A stretch of 64,000 nucleotides of DNA from Echinarachnius parma (taxonomy: Eukaryota > Echinodermata > Echinoidea > Clypeasteroida > Echinarachniidae): positions 124,001-188,000 of the forward strand of contig JBAMJV010008915.1 in NCBI GenBank assembly GCA_037951105.1, read 5' to 3'. How positions within the stretch are numbered: the first letter of the stretch is position 1; every line of letters starts with the position of its first letter. The position numbers and the translations under genes were made by a program. Shown here piece after piece: positions 22,366-55,261 of this stretch. The notes beneath the pieces are model-generated. The model was not told the origin of the DNA, searched no databases, and worked only from the letters and a program-made list of their open reading frames with translations.

Positions 22366-23347
22366 ATGTCTATTGGAGTGCCTATAAAGGTTCTGCATGA
22401 AGCAGAAGGACATATCATCACTTGTGAGACAAATACTGGGGAGGTGTACAGAGGAAAACTCATCGAAGCCGAAGATAACATGAACTGCCAGATGATGCAT
22501 ATTACAGTTACATACAGAGACGGTCGAGTAGCTCAATTAGAACATGTTTATATCAGAGGCAGTAAAATAAGATTCTTCATACTTCCTGACATGTTGAAGA
22601 ATGCTCCCATGTTCACGAAAGCTGGATCGAAGGGCGCTGCTGGTCGTGGAAAATCTGCAATTTTAAGGGCACAAGGTAACGTAAAAATCTAAAATAACAT
22701 GCATAATACATTGAACATTTTTGTGATGGTTTATCCGGTCACGAAAGCTGAAATTTTATTTTGAAATCTGCTGTTGCATTTATCTTCATTGTCAAAGCCA
22801 AAACCTTGTATATAACTTATAAGTGTATTGTTTTTTATTTAGGACACAAATATGCAAAATATGTCTGCACCTTTTAGCTTTTCCATGTTGACGTTGTGCT
22901 GAACAAAATCTGGCAAAAGAACGTTCATGAATCATGGTTGAGTGAGTAGAACTAATAAAAAAGTCCATGAAAACAAGACTCGGAGGTGAAAGTTTGTTAT
23001 AATTGAAGATAAAAAGGGGATGAATTAATGTTGCATCCCTCCATAAATTAATAAATAATCAAAATGAGGCATTTTCTTCTGAAACTCCATAAAAACAAAG
23101 AACGGATGCTCGACTGCAATTGCAAAACCAATCGCAATATCCATAATTCTTTTTGTCCGGTCGTGGCCATGTCCTTTCAAAGCATTTCAAATTTTTAGTT
23201 TTTAATTATCTTGCCCAGGCACATAACCTTTCTGTTGTTTTTCTTATTTCTACAGTTGCGGCAGGAGGCAGAGGAGGACGGGGAGGACGAGGCGGTGGCA
23301 GGGGAGAGGGCCGTGGAAGGGGCAACGTCTTCCAGAGGAGAAGATGA
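22366..23347 (+). CDS. SNRPD3: Small nuclear ribonucleoprotein Sm D3
   Basis: Exons 22366-22675 and 23256-23347 (CAAG|GTAAC donor, TCTACAG|TTGC acceptor) encode 133 aa (human Sm D3 is 126). The start [20 protein letters not shown] and the Sm1 and Sm2 motifs are almost identical to human Sm D3: Sm1 spans roughly residues 8-45, Sm2 about 53-75 with [17 protein letters not shown]. The second exon encodes an arginine-glycine-rich tail ([16 protein letters not shown]..) ending NVFQRRR, equivalent to the symmetrically dimethylated RG tail that SMN recognises. The protein is part of the heptameric Sm ring on U1, U2, U4 and U5 snRNAs. Reading through the donor would add only GNVKI before a stop, so splicing is required for the tail. 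Unlike its neighbours, this gene has no exon-edge copies that I can find. Confidence 0.97.
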
Positions 23348-23476
23348 TTCTTCACAGCTGATTAATGTACTTCAAACTTTTGTTCTTGTTCCACTTGTCC
23401 TGTCCAGTTTTACGTTTTGACATTGTACAATTATTATTTTCTTTGAATCGTTATATGCACAGTAAGCACAATGATC

Positions 23477-23482
23477 AATAAA
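23477..23482 (+). terminator. SNRPD3 poly(A) signal AATAAA
   Basis: AATAAA lies 130 nt after the stop and is followed by an A run and TCTCTCGATCACC. Confidence 0.65.
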
Positions 23483-24263
23483 AAAAAAAAATCTCTCGAT
23501 CACCTATTTGTTGATTTGAAAAATGACTCATTTCAGTGTACCCAGAAAACGAGTCCGTTCAAATCAATCAATTACAAATCCAATCATTGAACTGGATCTG
23601 TGCCAATTTCAAGAAAAGAAAAGTATAATGCTGAAGGTCAAGGGGATCGGTGCTGAAACAATTTGAAAGACTGCTAGAAGTTTGTAGTATTCACTTTATC
23701 CTAGCTTCATTTATGAATGCAGCAAGAATCTTAGTAAAATCATCTTGATACATAGCCAAGAATAACAGGACTTTCAAAATTTTGGGAATTATCTTTTATT
23801 CCCTGTCTGTGAACATCTACAGCTGGAGCAAAATCCAATGATGAAAAACTGGACAGAACAGATTGGAAACTTTTTTATTCAAGTTTTGTTTCATGTAAAT
23901 ATGAATAAGAAGAGGAGCATTCGCTCTTAGGAGAGAATTTAAACATGCAAGCATACATGTACATGTAAGCAGTATTTAGCACAGCATTTTACTGTTGAGG
24001 AATTGTGAGGCAAAAATGTTTGCCTTAAACTTCTATGATAGTCCAATGCTGTACTGCTATAACGTAAATGCCACATTTTGCTATGATTCATTCTAAACTA
24101 GTGTTATCTATTGAAAGACAGGCTGCAAAATAATTTGATGTCTTTTTATGTCTCCGCAACGAAGTGGCTGGATGCATTATTTTTATTGTTTTAATTGGTA
24201 CACACAAAATTAATCAATTGATAAAGCTCATGGAATTTAAAGTATTACTTACATGACCTTGGC

Positions 24264-24421
24264 CCTGTTGCAGCAAGAGCTGCAATTGATTGTATAATTC
24301 CAAGTAAAAAAATATGCACATTTTAATCAATCAGATTTGTGCATTTACTTCAGTTGCATGACCTGATTAGCAATTAATTGCAACTTCACAATCAATTGCA
24401 AATCTTTGTGCAACAGGGCCC
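24264..24421. mobile_element. Palindromic MITE, GGCCCTGTTGCA family
   Basis: The ends are GGCCCTGTTGCAGCAAGA and TCTTTGTGCAACAGGGCC, with TGCAATTGATTG and CAATCAATTGCA arms. It is the same family as 9893-10062. Confidence 0.75.
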
Positions 24422-25676
24422 AGGACTAGTAATAGGCCTGCTTCTTGTAATGAATGAAACCTATCGTGAACAAAAATTCAGCCAGATTTATTCATTTTTA
24501 ATGTTTGATAATGTACCTTTGATTAATTATGATTTATGTTAAGTTCAGAAAGAAGTGACTTTGGATACCTACATGTATAGAGGAATGCATTCCAAAGGAA
24601 AGTGTAAATTCTGTAAATAGACTTGTATAGGCCCTGATATCCACCCAAAACAGTTGATAAGTGTCAAGTTGGGTTCTTTTTTTATATAAAAATCATAGTT
24701 TCAAAGTCTCCCCATCGATCAAAAAGGCAAATTAATCAAGAAAGACGATGGCCTTGCTTTAATATTTCAACAGGATTTAAGATAAATTAAAACACTTCTT
24801 TACATTCGTTTGTGTACTATTTTAATGTAGCAGAATGGAAGAATCATTAAAACAATCTGTACATGTACATCTTACTATCTTGTGTACTCTATGTAAATTT
24901 GTTTACCATTTTTTTTGTAGATATTAAACAACAAATCATTCATCTGCCATCTCAGATTGCTCAGTTTGTCATTTGTCTCGTTCATTTGTGATCTTTAATA
25001 CCAGCTACGTTGTAGCTTCTGATTTTACATTATCTTCATACAAGCAAATTAGCAAAATAAGAAATGGGTTTCAAAAGTATCTAGTAACTATGTTGCACAA
25101 TAAAAAATTGACAACTTGGATTCAATAAAATGTGTGTGAATGAAGTATTACAACCAAGTTACTACATGTACTCAGTGAGGTGGGAAGAGGTAGTTCCCTT
25201 TAATGTACTGTGTGTGTGGTAATGTTTGTGTTATCTGAAATTGTACTTAATCCCTATTATTTACACCAACTCTAGTAGGAGTTTGGAAGAGGGCAAGTAG
25301 AATAAGTGCAAGTACATTTTAAAATGCCCGTTACGTGTGCTGTATACAGTGGAACCTTGTTATTTTTGTAACAAAGACCTCGACCATGATACAATAAGTG
25401 CCTTGTATTCCAAGATTAAAACAATAAGCAATACTAGATCTGATAAATCTGGTGGCCCCGAACAAATTCTGGTAAATTTGGTGGCATAGAGCTGTCACTA
25501 GATGGTTTTGTTAAATCATAAAGAGGTTCCTCTGTAATACTAAATGTGCTGGTGTTAAAGTACATGAATCAATCTTGCTTGTAAGTTGAAAATGCTGTAA
25601 TTCACAAAAACAGTGAACAAAGACAGACAATTTTATGATTTTGTGCGTTTTATTGTGACTCGAAAACTAATTCATG

Positions 25677-25811
25677 TACAGTAGAACCTACAAAGACCTT
25701 CGGACCATGAAAATGATCAGGTACCTTGTTATATTGGCAGATTAAACAAATCAACCAGCAAAAATATCTGTTTTGTCATACCAGTGCTCTTTATAACAAG
25801 GTTCCACTGTA
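25677..25811. mobile_element. TA-flanked mariner-like MITE, TACAGTGGAACC family
   Basis: TACAGTAGAACCT on the left and AGGTTCCACTGTA-type inversion on the right (GGTTCCACTGTA), both with terminal TA. A second full copy is at 62949-63117; diverged relatives occur at about 25348-25540 and 35200-36125. Confidence 0.7.
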
Positions 25812-26968
25812 GTAATGTAGATATGCTAGTCTGAGGAACAAATAAATCTGGAAGTTTATTATGTGATTCACACACAAATGCAGACAAGCTAACCAAAAAT
25901 AGCCAAAATAGAGTTGCAATACACAAAGACACACATTTACTAGATGTGTTAACATTTTGGTGTGCATTTTAATTATATCCATTTTAATACATGTACATCA
26001 AAGCAAAAGTACTGAGCACCGCAATTCCACTAAAATTAAAAATAATCATCAACCATGATCAATCCACATTTCTCCATAAAGCTAAAATATTAACTTAACA
26101 TTTTAAACATTTTGTTAGAAAATTCAAATATGTTAATTTGCTGTTTATTGTTGATTCTCCTTTTCAAGAAGAGATACATGTTTCAGTTTTCATGGGCTTT
26201 AATGCCAACCATTTTGTCGGCTAAACATGAGGATTGAGGAGGTATTTTTCCGTTGGGTTAGGGTTAAAAGTGATCCATTAACTTTTGAAAATTCAAACAA
26301 AATCACTTGGAGCTCTCACATTCCTCTCGTACGTTATTGTTTGGCTTATGATAAGAACAAAATATAGGTTTAGATTTTTCAAATGTCTTCCAAATTATGG
26401 AGATATTTATGATCAAATTGAAAATCAATGGGAAAGATATCATGCTTTAATTATTTCTTTTTCACTAAGTAAAGATTGTTCTTTTTCTACGAATATCGCA
26501 CATTATTCAGAAGTCATATACCAATGTTACTGGTATATGACTGAATCTCAAATATTACTTTTGCTCCTCCCCCCCCCCCCCCCAAAAAAAAAACAAACAA
26601 ACAAACCAACCACACACACAACGTACACTGTTGCACAAAAAGTTATGCTTGATCTACACACAAAAAAACATAATATATTTACTCCGAGCTAACCTATACT
26701 CAAGTATGTATCTCAACATTAGGTATTCTGTTTCCACAATGTGGAAAAGAACTATGTATATATTGTCTCAACATAATTCTTGAACAAGAATCATTACAAA
26801 CATCAAAATGTGCATCAAAATCACCAATTAGAAAATAAATGTATTGCACAGTTTATCATGGAAACACATTGAACATCACTGCAAAATCTGTGCTATTTCA
26901 AATTCTAATGCTTCCTTTATTATAAATGCCTCCAAGACGCAAACAGTTTCTGCACATTACTATTTATC

Positions 26969-27326
26969 TTAAAGGGTACAACCACCCAAAAATAATATTC
27001 TTATAGAAAAAAGGTAACATTTTGAGAAGTCCATTCCATCAAAAAGTTCAGAAAAAATATATTTAATTGGAAAAAAGCATCACCATACTACAACATGTGT
27101 TCAGGGGTCTGCATACGAAGACTACCTTTAACGCATCGGCAGTGATTGTATTGTCTCCAAATGTGCGCGTACGGTACCATGAAATAATGGTTCCGTAAGT
27201 GGTGGTAATTAATTGCATTATTTATTAATTACTTAACCCTTTGTAAAATGTTGGGCATCTATTTGATATCACACAAAGGTACCAAAACATATAATTATGT
27301 GTTCTTTGCCTGGTGGTCCCCTTTAA
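26969..27326. mobile_element. TTAA-flanked MITE
   Basis: TTAAAGGGTACAACCACC on the left is matched by GGTGGTCCCCTTTAA on the right, with TTAA at both ends. About 358 bp, non-coding. Confidence 0.7.
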
Positions 27327-28059
27327 ATTCTCGTAAGTGTAACCAAGTTTTTTTAAATGTACAAGTTCTGTACAATACAATAGTTCTTGGCAAATATTCT
27401 AGATAAAATAATATTCCTGGCTTCCGACAAGATGCAAAATGGAATGTTAATTCTGCGTCTGGTTAACTTAGAACATATACTGGTACATACTACACAATAT
27501 AAAGAAGTTTTTTAACAACTCAACATGCGATTACCACAATAAAGACATATTTGTAGATTTATTCACATAATAAATATATTTCAGTCTTTCAGACTTACTT
27601 TTCTCTAATGTACTACATTTGAAGTAAATGTATTTACTCACCAAACCTCACAAACACAAGGTGGAAACAAAACATAAATATTAGGCAATTCAACCAAAAT
27701 GGTTTGACCACAAAACAAGGTGAATTTGCCTAAATATACCACATACTGTAGGTGTTATAGAAAACTTTGGGGCCTCTTGCCATTTCTACTTTGCACCTTC
27801 TTATTTTCTTGACAATTTGTACCAATTATTCCTCTCTTAAAATTCAAAAACCAATTTGATATAATTAGGGTTTCCTATTCCTTTTAAGAACTTTTTCATC
27901 CAGTGATCAATTACTATGTTTACTCAAATGTGTACCGATTATTCCTCTCAGCTGCTCTTGTCCATAAATATTAAATAATAAAATTAAATATGTACCGATT
28001 ATTCCAATCATTGCTCCATACTATCTAACACGTTTGCAGCATCTCAATTTTCATTGATT

Positions 28060-28805
28060 CACTGGTCAAACTACTGCGCTAGAAGGATACACTAGTCAAG
28101 ATAAAATCTCTTAGAGAGATTTGAACCAGTGGTCAAGTTATTTGAAAATATAAAATGAATAGAGAAATTAACTTCACTTGTAAGATTTAGGCCTAGTGGT
28201 CAAATTGATACAAGACTAGACACATTTATACATTTGTGTGATAAAGCAGTCAAATTGATTCACAAGTAAGATATACTGATCAAGATCGATTTCGCATGGA
28301 TGCAAGGACTAGTCTAGAGTGACTTGAGCCACTGGTCAAGTTGGTCGGCCTGTTGCAGGACACACTGTTTGCTGGTCCCTTTTTGACTAGTCATTGTTGA
28401 TGGATTTAGTGGTCAAACTAATGTGCTAGTAGGATATAATGATCAAAATCAAATCTCTAAGGGAGATTTAAGCCAGTGGTCAAGTTAACAAAAACAGACA
28501 TTAATGACTGAAGTATCTACTTTTGTATGATATAGGCCCAGTAGGCAAACTGATACAAGATTAGTCAAATTGATTCACTTGATTCACAAGCAAGATAAAA
28601 TGGTCAATATTATTGCAAGGACTAGTCTAGAGTGACTTGAGCCACTGGTCAAGTTGGTCAGCCTGTTGCAGGACACACTGCTTGCTGGTCCCTCCTTGAC
28701 TGGAGTACTGCTCCACATTGTTTGACCCATTTGGTACATCTAATTGTTGATGGATTTAGTAATCAAGCTAATGTGCTAGTAGGATACACTGGTCAAGATA
28801 AAAAT
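28060..28805 (-). repeat. Tandem array carrying two extra copies of the ASL terminal exon
   Basis: The units contain TAGTGGTCAAACTAATGTGC, GGTCAAGTTGGTC and AGGATACACTGGTCAAGAT-type blocks. Coding copies are 28622-28735 (NVEQYSSQGGTSKQC..QWLKSL, then stop) and 28315-28375 (GTSKQCVLQQADQLDQWLKSL-type end, then stop). Both keep the frame and stop of the true exon. They lie just 3' of the ASL stop, so they would be in its 3' UTR. Confidence 0.85.
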
Positions 28806-28808
28806 CTC

Positions 28809-49333
<20,525 letters not shown>

Positions 49334-49439
49334 GATGTTCTAAAAGCTATGTCGAATTTAATGACCAAATTGCAAGCAAAAGTAAAGGCAAATGCGAAGC
49401 AACTACTTGGATCAGATCTGCACGAAGCACAATGTCAGT

Positions 49440-50240
49440 ACAGCACGGTAAATATACGGTACGATATCGGTACGGTACATACGGCCGGCCGGTGGGGTAG
49501 CGTGGACGTTACGCTCGATTAGGTATGCGCGGCGAGGGCGTCCAGGCGGCCGCGGCCCCGTGGATCATGGATCGGATCGAGGAGGTAGCTACAGCAAATC
49601 CACGGCCACGCATATCAACGCTGACCGGCTGGTGGAGTAGCTCCAGCGGCCGGATGGGGGCACAGGGGGGAGGGGGTGGAGTGGGGCACGGACCTCCCTT
49701 AATCGTCAACATCCGAGAGATGCCACCTATGTTCGAACACGGGCCGATTAGTGCAAAGAGCAGGCTGACCGGTAGCACCTCTTCACAGTGGCGTAGCATA
49801 TCATGGTTGGCCTGATTGAGAAGGGGGGGGGGGGGGGGGGGGAGTGGGGGCACACCTTATGTTGTTTTTTGGGTCAAATTATTGGGGGCATGTGCACCCC
49901 CCCCCCCCCGATTTGTTCAACTTTGATTTACTTCACCCCCCAAATGACATATTTGTCTCCACACCTTATGTTGTTTTTTTGGTCAAATTATTGGGGGCAT
50001 GTGCACCCCCCCCCCCCCCCCCCGATTTGTTCAATTTTGATTTACTTCACCCCCCAAATGACATGTTTGACTCAACTGTAGGTGTAATTTATTTGAATAT
50101 TGTCATTTTCAAATTTCTCAGGGGAGTGCACAGCCCCTCTGGTGACTCATCTCCAAAAAATATTATACTTTACACAAATGTTGGGGGCAGCAGCCCCAAA
50201 ACCCCCACCTCATGTATGCCAGTCAAACTACTTATAATCA
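49440..50240. other. GC-rich stretch upstream of ASL, then a G/C-run repeat pair
   Basis: 49480-49780 is CpG-rich compared with its surroundings and sits just upstream of the proposed ASL start exon, so it may be the promoter region. From about 49788 a GTGGCGTAGC repeat end is followed by long G and C runs, and by two direct copies of a 120-bp unit (TTATGTTGTTTTTTGGGTCA .. TTTACTTCACCCCCCAAATG). Proline-rich reading frames here look like artefacts of the runs. Confidence 0.5.
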
Positions 50241-50249
50241 GATATTTGA

Positions 50250-50497
50250 GACCGGCTATAGCAAAACCCTGCACTTGTCGGTAATTTACGTTTTGAAGAA
50301 ATGGGCATTTTAAGTTCACATATTGTGTGAAAAAGACTTATGATTGTAAAGATACAATCATATAATTATTTGTTAATTATTGACCAATTTGTTAGAACAA
50401 AGCATCAAATGAAAGCTTGTTATGAGGCCTTTCTAATGGTATGGAAATCTACGTTTTGATTTTTACTGACAAGTGCAGGGTTTTGCTATAGCCGGTC
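50250..50497. mobile_element. Foldback MITE, GACCGGCTATAGCAAAACCC termini
   Basis: The 30-bp end GACCGGCTATAGCAAAACCC + TGCACTTGTC is inverted exactly at 50468-50497. 248 bp, AT-rich centre. Confidence 0.85.
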
Positions 50498-50649
50498 ACA
50501 TTTTTTTTTCCTTTCATGCCTATTAAAATGGCATTTGATTTGGTCAAAACATTTGACCAACATGATTGCTAATCATGCATTTACAAAGAAATTGTTACTA
50601 GTTTGTCCAAGGAGGTACAAGGTGATCATTAGTCATCAAATACATTATA

Positions 50650-51190
50650 TAAACTGGGTTCCAAAAGAAACTTATCACTTCTTCAGAGCGACACACATTA
50701 AAATCCAAAGCATAACAAGTAATCATAATTGGGCATAGATTAGCTATAATACTCCTTAGCAAGCTCATCTAAAAAGATTATGTTTGCTTTAGTCAACAAA
50801 GAATAAAATAAGGTGAAATCGCAAGAGGTCATTTTTTCAAAAATCACAGAAACTGCTTGCTTTCCGGGCACAGAGCTCGGTACGGACAATAGCCAGTCTA
50901 GTGGTTACATAACCCGCTTTGAAGTTGAATGAATCGCTATTGAAAGTTCTGAATAGACCGCCTTTCGTGGAGGTTCGCATCAAGCAGTTTCTGTGATTTT
51001 TGAAAAGTGACCTGTAGTGATTCCATGGCAATTTTCTCTGTTTTGGCCAAAGCAAACTTTTAATTTTTCAGATATGCTTCATAAGGAGAATGAGAGCTTA
51101 TCTGTGTCTAAATATGAATCAATTTGATGCTATGGATTTTAGTGAGCGTCGCTATGAAAAAGTGATAAGTTTCTTTTGGAGCCCAGTTTA
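50650..51190. mobile_element. Inverted-repeat element, TAAACTGGGTTCCAAAAGAA termini
   Basis: The ends TAAACTGGGTTCCAAAAGAA and ACTTATCACTT are inverted at the right (AAGTGATAAGTTTC, TTTTGGAGCCCAGTTTA). An inner inverted pair, AAAATCACAGAAACTGCTTG against AAGCAGTTTCTGTGATTTTT, lies at about 50839-51005. About 540 bp. Confidence 0.8.
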
Positions 51191-51345
51191 CACACTCACA
51201 TGCACACACAGCCACACACAAACACGCATACATGAATAGACACATACACACACACACACATACGCCCACACACACACACACATACACCCACACACACAGA
51301 CACACATGCACATATGCACACAATCTGCATGTGACACGCACATGT
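51185..51345. repeat. CA dinucleotide-rich microsatellite
   Basis: Runs of CACACA interrupted by TACG, GCCC and ATGCA. Confidence 0.92.
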
Positions 51346-52204
51346 TTATTTCCATGTGGAGCATTCTAGTCGGGCACTCACACTCTTTACAAACACATTC
51401 CATTCTTCATACCAAGTATCCATAAAATCATTATTAATACAAAAATAAGATCCTTGCATTAAAATATTGTTTTTAAAAATTTTTATTGACTTTTTTTTGC
51501 CCTCGAAACTTCCAAGATGGAAAGCATCATCGAGAAGACGAGGGCAAAACACATTCATCATATTTTTTTTCTCAAAAGTTTTCTTCCCTTTCTACATAAT
51601 ACTACTATTGACATCTTTTTGTTATAACTTAAAACACAGAGAGCATATATAGATGTTGTCACAAAGAGAAAAAAGAAAACAACAACAACTTACAAGTCAA
51701 GCACCCATGGATAAAAAATAATAATAAATACATGTACATTATACATACAATGATTAATGGTACAACTGATGAAAAAAAAGAAGAAATTGTACTATCAATA
51801 TTGCTTGTTTCATGCTGAGACGCATGGGAATATAATAAACTACTAAGTACGGATTGCTTTCACAATACACGAACACAACACACTGTGCTCAATCAATGTT
51901 GTCATTGGATGGAGTTTTATACAAGAAAAGTCTTGGTTATACCGTAGTAGGTTCATGGTTATATACTGGAAAGAAAAATCCTGTTTCACAATGTTTAACA
52001 GTTCTTTCCAACATGAATAAACCTAATAAACAAGGATGGAAAAAAAAAATGAGTGTCTTGCATATACGCATGACTTATTTTCTAGTCCTTGTCTGAACTG
52101 ATACATATAGTCTACATGGCTCATATAATTTCCCACAATACAAAAAAGGAGGTACTCTATTTCTTTGAATATAATTTTTACAAAGTGTGCACTACATATT
52201 CAGT

Positions 52205-52290
52205 CCGTGAATAAGTCCAAAATATAGTTTGATTCCCGGCAAAGCCTATTTTTCTTTGCTCGTTTTCATTTATACAATACATTTCTGGTC
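52205..52290 (+). repeat. SINE family 1 fragment (B box and tail)
   Basis: GTTTGATTCCCGG and then TTTTTCTTTGCTCGTTTTCA match the B box and tail of the minus-strand copies at 2870-2960 and 9800-9893. Confidence 0.45.
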
Positions 52291-52659
52291 AGTTTCCTTT
52301 GTTTTAATATCTTTTTCTTTTAGAATTCTCTTAGAAACAGGACCTAACAAAAATTGAAATATTTTTTGTTCTTTTACATACTAGCAGCAATCCAAATAAT
52401 TTACAAAATTTATTTCTAAAATTGTTAATTAGTATTTAAATTCAATGTAGATTTTGATCAAATTAATTGCATGATATTTTTTTCAATTTTATTTTAAAGA
52501 TTTGTTTTGCCCCAACAATATTTATGGAAACTGTAGCACACTTTCGTACTCATTTGTACTATTACTGTATACATGTACTTTGTCTGGATGAATGATTCCA
52601 GATTTTACGTACCTTATAATTGTTAAGCCCTGATGCAACAAGATATGTGATATAACACA

Positions 52660-53022
52660 GTAAACTAGATGGGCCCAACCAAGATGCCTGTTATAATGAT
52701 GTTTCACTGATACAACGAGGTATCGGATATAACCATTGATATACACACTGGATATAGCACGCTGCACAACCCCGAATGCGCGGCGTTGAAGCCGCCGCAA
52801 ATATCTAAAAGTACACCCAATACAAAAGGTGCTCTATTCACTCGCGTAAATCGATTCACGCGAGTGAATGGAGCACCTTTTGTCTTGGGTGTACTTTTCA
52901 CACTGTCGCTGGCTTCATGAAGAGGGCGCTGTTGGTATATCCAGTATTTTTATATCGATGGATATAACGGGTAAATTCATTGGGCCCCAAGATGCTCGTT
53001 ATATAGAATGAGGTTTGACTGT
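52660..53022. repeat. Repeat containing a strong 93-bp hairpin
   Basis: A near-direct pair GGGCCCAACCAAGATGCCTG / GGGCCCCAAGATGCTCG brackets a hairpin at 52808-52900. Its arms, AAAAGTACACCCAATACAAA and AGGTGCTCTATTCACTCGCG, are inverted as CGCGAGTGAATGGAGCACCT and TTTGTCTTGGGTGTACTTTT. Confidence 0.75.
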
Positions 53023-55052
53023 ACTACTACTTTTATGATTGTGGGAGAATCATGTGGCATTTTGGCAGTCAGTTTTTAAACTTCTAATTTACGAGAGAAG
53101 AATCAGTATTCGTAAATCTACTAGAGATTCATTTAGACATGTATACAAAAATGATGAAAGCTAGACTGGTTTTAATACCGTCCGACACACACATAAAAGG
53201 TATAATGTTGAAATAAACATATCGAGACACAAATTGCGCTCTCTTATCCCTGACCACCCAACAAAATGTACATTTCTGTTTTCTACAGAGAAAAGGAAAA
53301 GAAACAATTTTCTTCTTCTTGCACCATATAAACAAGTTGTTCAGTTTAAAAAAAATGCATTGTAAACAAAAAAGCATATATTTATATATATTACAAAAAT
53401 TGCAATTCAGACACGCTTTAATTCTTCAAGCTATGTCCATCGACAAACTATAATACTATACAAGCTATCAAACCACTGACTAAAGTACGGTGACGAGATA
53501 ATAAATATTCAAATTCACAGTGAATGATTAAACATGAAAAAGACCACACAGAATTGGATTATAATACAAAATTGCAAACAGGAAAAAATAAATCTGATTA
53601 GCAAAGGGAATGGAGACAGAAAACTACAAGAGTCTATAAAGAAACTAAAACAATTACATTTCAGCTTACAAGGCTTCGATATATAAAGTATATATAAAAA
53701 ACAAAAACAAGAAAATATTTGCATCACACTTGTTGATTACTGAAGTTGTATAATGAATCTCTTTCCCTCATCGTGGATAAAATTGATGTCCAGTCTAGAA
53801 TGGTCTTAAAAGAAAAATATGTAAAACAAAAATGGTCTTGCATTGTAAAGGGGGGTCAGCACAATGTCTTATACACCGAGTCAAGGTCGTATCATATGAT
53901 TAGTCCGTATTTCTTCATCAAGTATTGAATTCACACATATATATATATCATAAATACAAAACAATATATATCTATTTCATCACTTTCAATATGAAGTATA
54001 ATTATTTGAGAAACTCTTGGATGAAAAATATTTGAATCTCTCTTTTTCTCTCTACAGTGATTTCTGCTTACTGAGTATAATTAAATCTAGTGAGCAGTTT
54101 TTTGTTTTATTACCATAACGTGGAATGTTGTTACCTTTAATAGCTCCAAACGAATATGGATTCAAACAGCTTCCGTTACACTGGTGAATTAAGCATGATT
54201 TTTGGCAAAAACGTGTTACACTTTCACAAAAAAGAATGAAAGGAAAAAGGAAAGACCAACATTGTAAACTAATGAGGGTATTCTTTACCATTAATGGCAC
54301 ATAATTCAATTAGATTCAGCTTTTAAAATGAATAGCTAATTCTAAGACTAAAATGTTTGTATAGGCAACATTAAATTTTGTCTTACATTTGTGCATTTCC
54401 GAATAAGTTCAATGACAAAAGTTATGTTCATCAAATAAGCTGTATCAATACACACAATTTTTATTTGGCATTTATTATGGATATGCATTTTTGGAAAACA
54501 ATTATTTATATTTAAGGGAAAGTTCTGAATCAAATTCAATGCATATTATGGACAATTTAATACAAGATCATAAATATTTCTAGATTTAAAGCATTCATGA
54601 AAAAAATATGTGTTATGTTATTAATGTGGCCTATCATGACTGGTAAAGAATAGAAATATAATATCAAAATATATTAGCACAAAATGGAATAACTAATGAA
54701 TGAAAATACTTTTCTATTGATACAAAATTGAATCCTCAAGCATCATCTGTGAAAACTATTTATGAGCACGTAGAGAGCCAAGAGCCATTTGATAGGCTTG
54801 AAAATCTACCCGCAAAAATGTTTGAACCACACGCACACATGCACCATTTTGACAAAACTTCTGTCAAACCAAGTCTAGAGGAACAGAAAGTATTCTAAAA
54901 AAACAGACACAGAAACATTCTGCATAAATCTGATGGAGAGAAGAGAAGAGAAAGTATTTCACAAAAGTGTAACAAATCACGCAGATACTTCATACAAATA
55001 TACCCTTGACGACCAATAAACAAAGAGCCATTGAATACGCAATGTACAAGGC

Positions 55053-55261
55053 TTAAAGGAACAGTTTTGCAGAGTTGTGAGGGCGCTTTCTAAATTGTTT
55101 GCATAGCTACGTTGTGTTTTCACACAAGGTGCAAATAATTCACTTGAATCACGCCCAAGTATTGTGCTTGCGCATGACCCAGCCTAATTATGAAGACATA
55201 CCATGTACCAGTGCGTTTTAATTTAAAGCGCCCTCTCAAGTCAATGACGGAATCCCTTTAA
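55053..55261. mobile_element. TTAA-flanked MITE, 209 bp
   Basis: TTAAAGGAACAGTTTTGC on the left and GGAATCCCTTTAA on the right, with subterminal GAGGGCGCTTT / AAAGCGCCCTC inverted. TTAA at both ends. Confidence 0.65.

Larger units (their letters stand above)
23500..28050. other. Intergenic DNA between convergent SNRPD3 and ASL
   Basis: AT-rich, with no coding potential seen. It holds the MITEs at 24264-24421, 25677-25811 and 26969-27326, and a C run followed by an A run at about 26570-26592. The right part probably includes the ASL 3' UTR. Confidence 0.6.

Noticed and set aside
22671-22692. SNRPD3 read-through end (GNVKI, stop)
   Set aside because: A donor at 22675 and an exon encoding the conserved RG tail show that the intron is normally removed.
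26285-26692. 135-codon plus-strand frame
   Set aside because: AT-rich codons, ends in C and A homopolymers, no family similarity.
28060-28805. CRISPR-like array suggested by repeated blocks
   Set aside because: Units are hundreds of bases, diverged, contain ASL coding sequence, and the genome is eukaryotic.
49509-49853. Proline-rich minus-strand reading frame of 114 codons
   Set aside because: It is driven by G/C homopolymer runs and a GTGGCGTAGC repeat end; no domain, splice context or family similarity.
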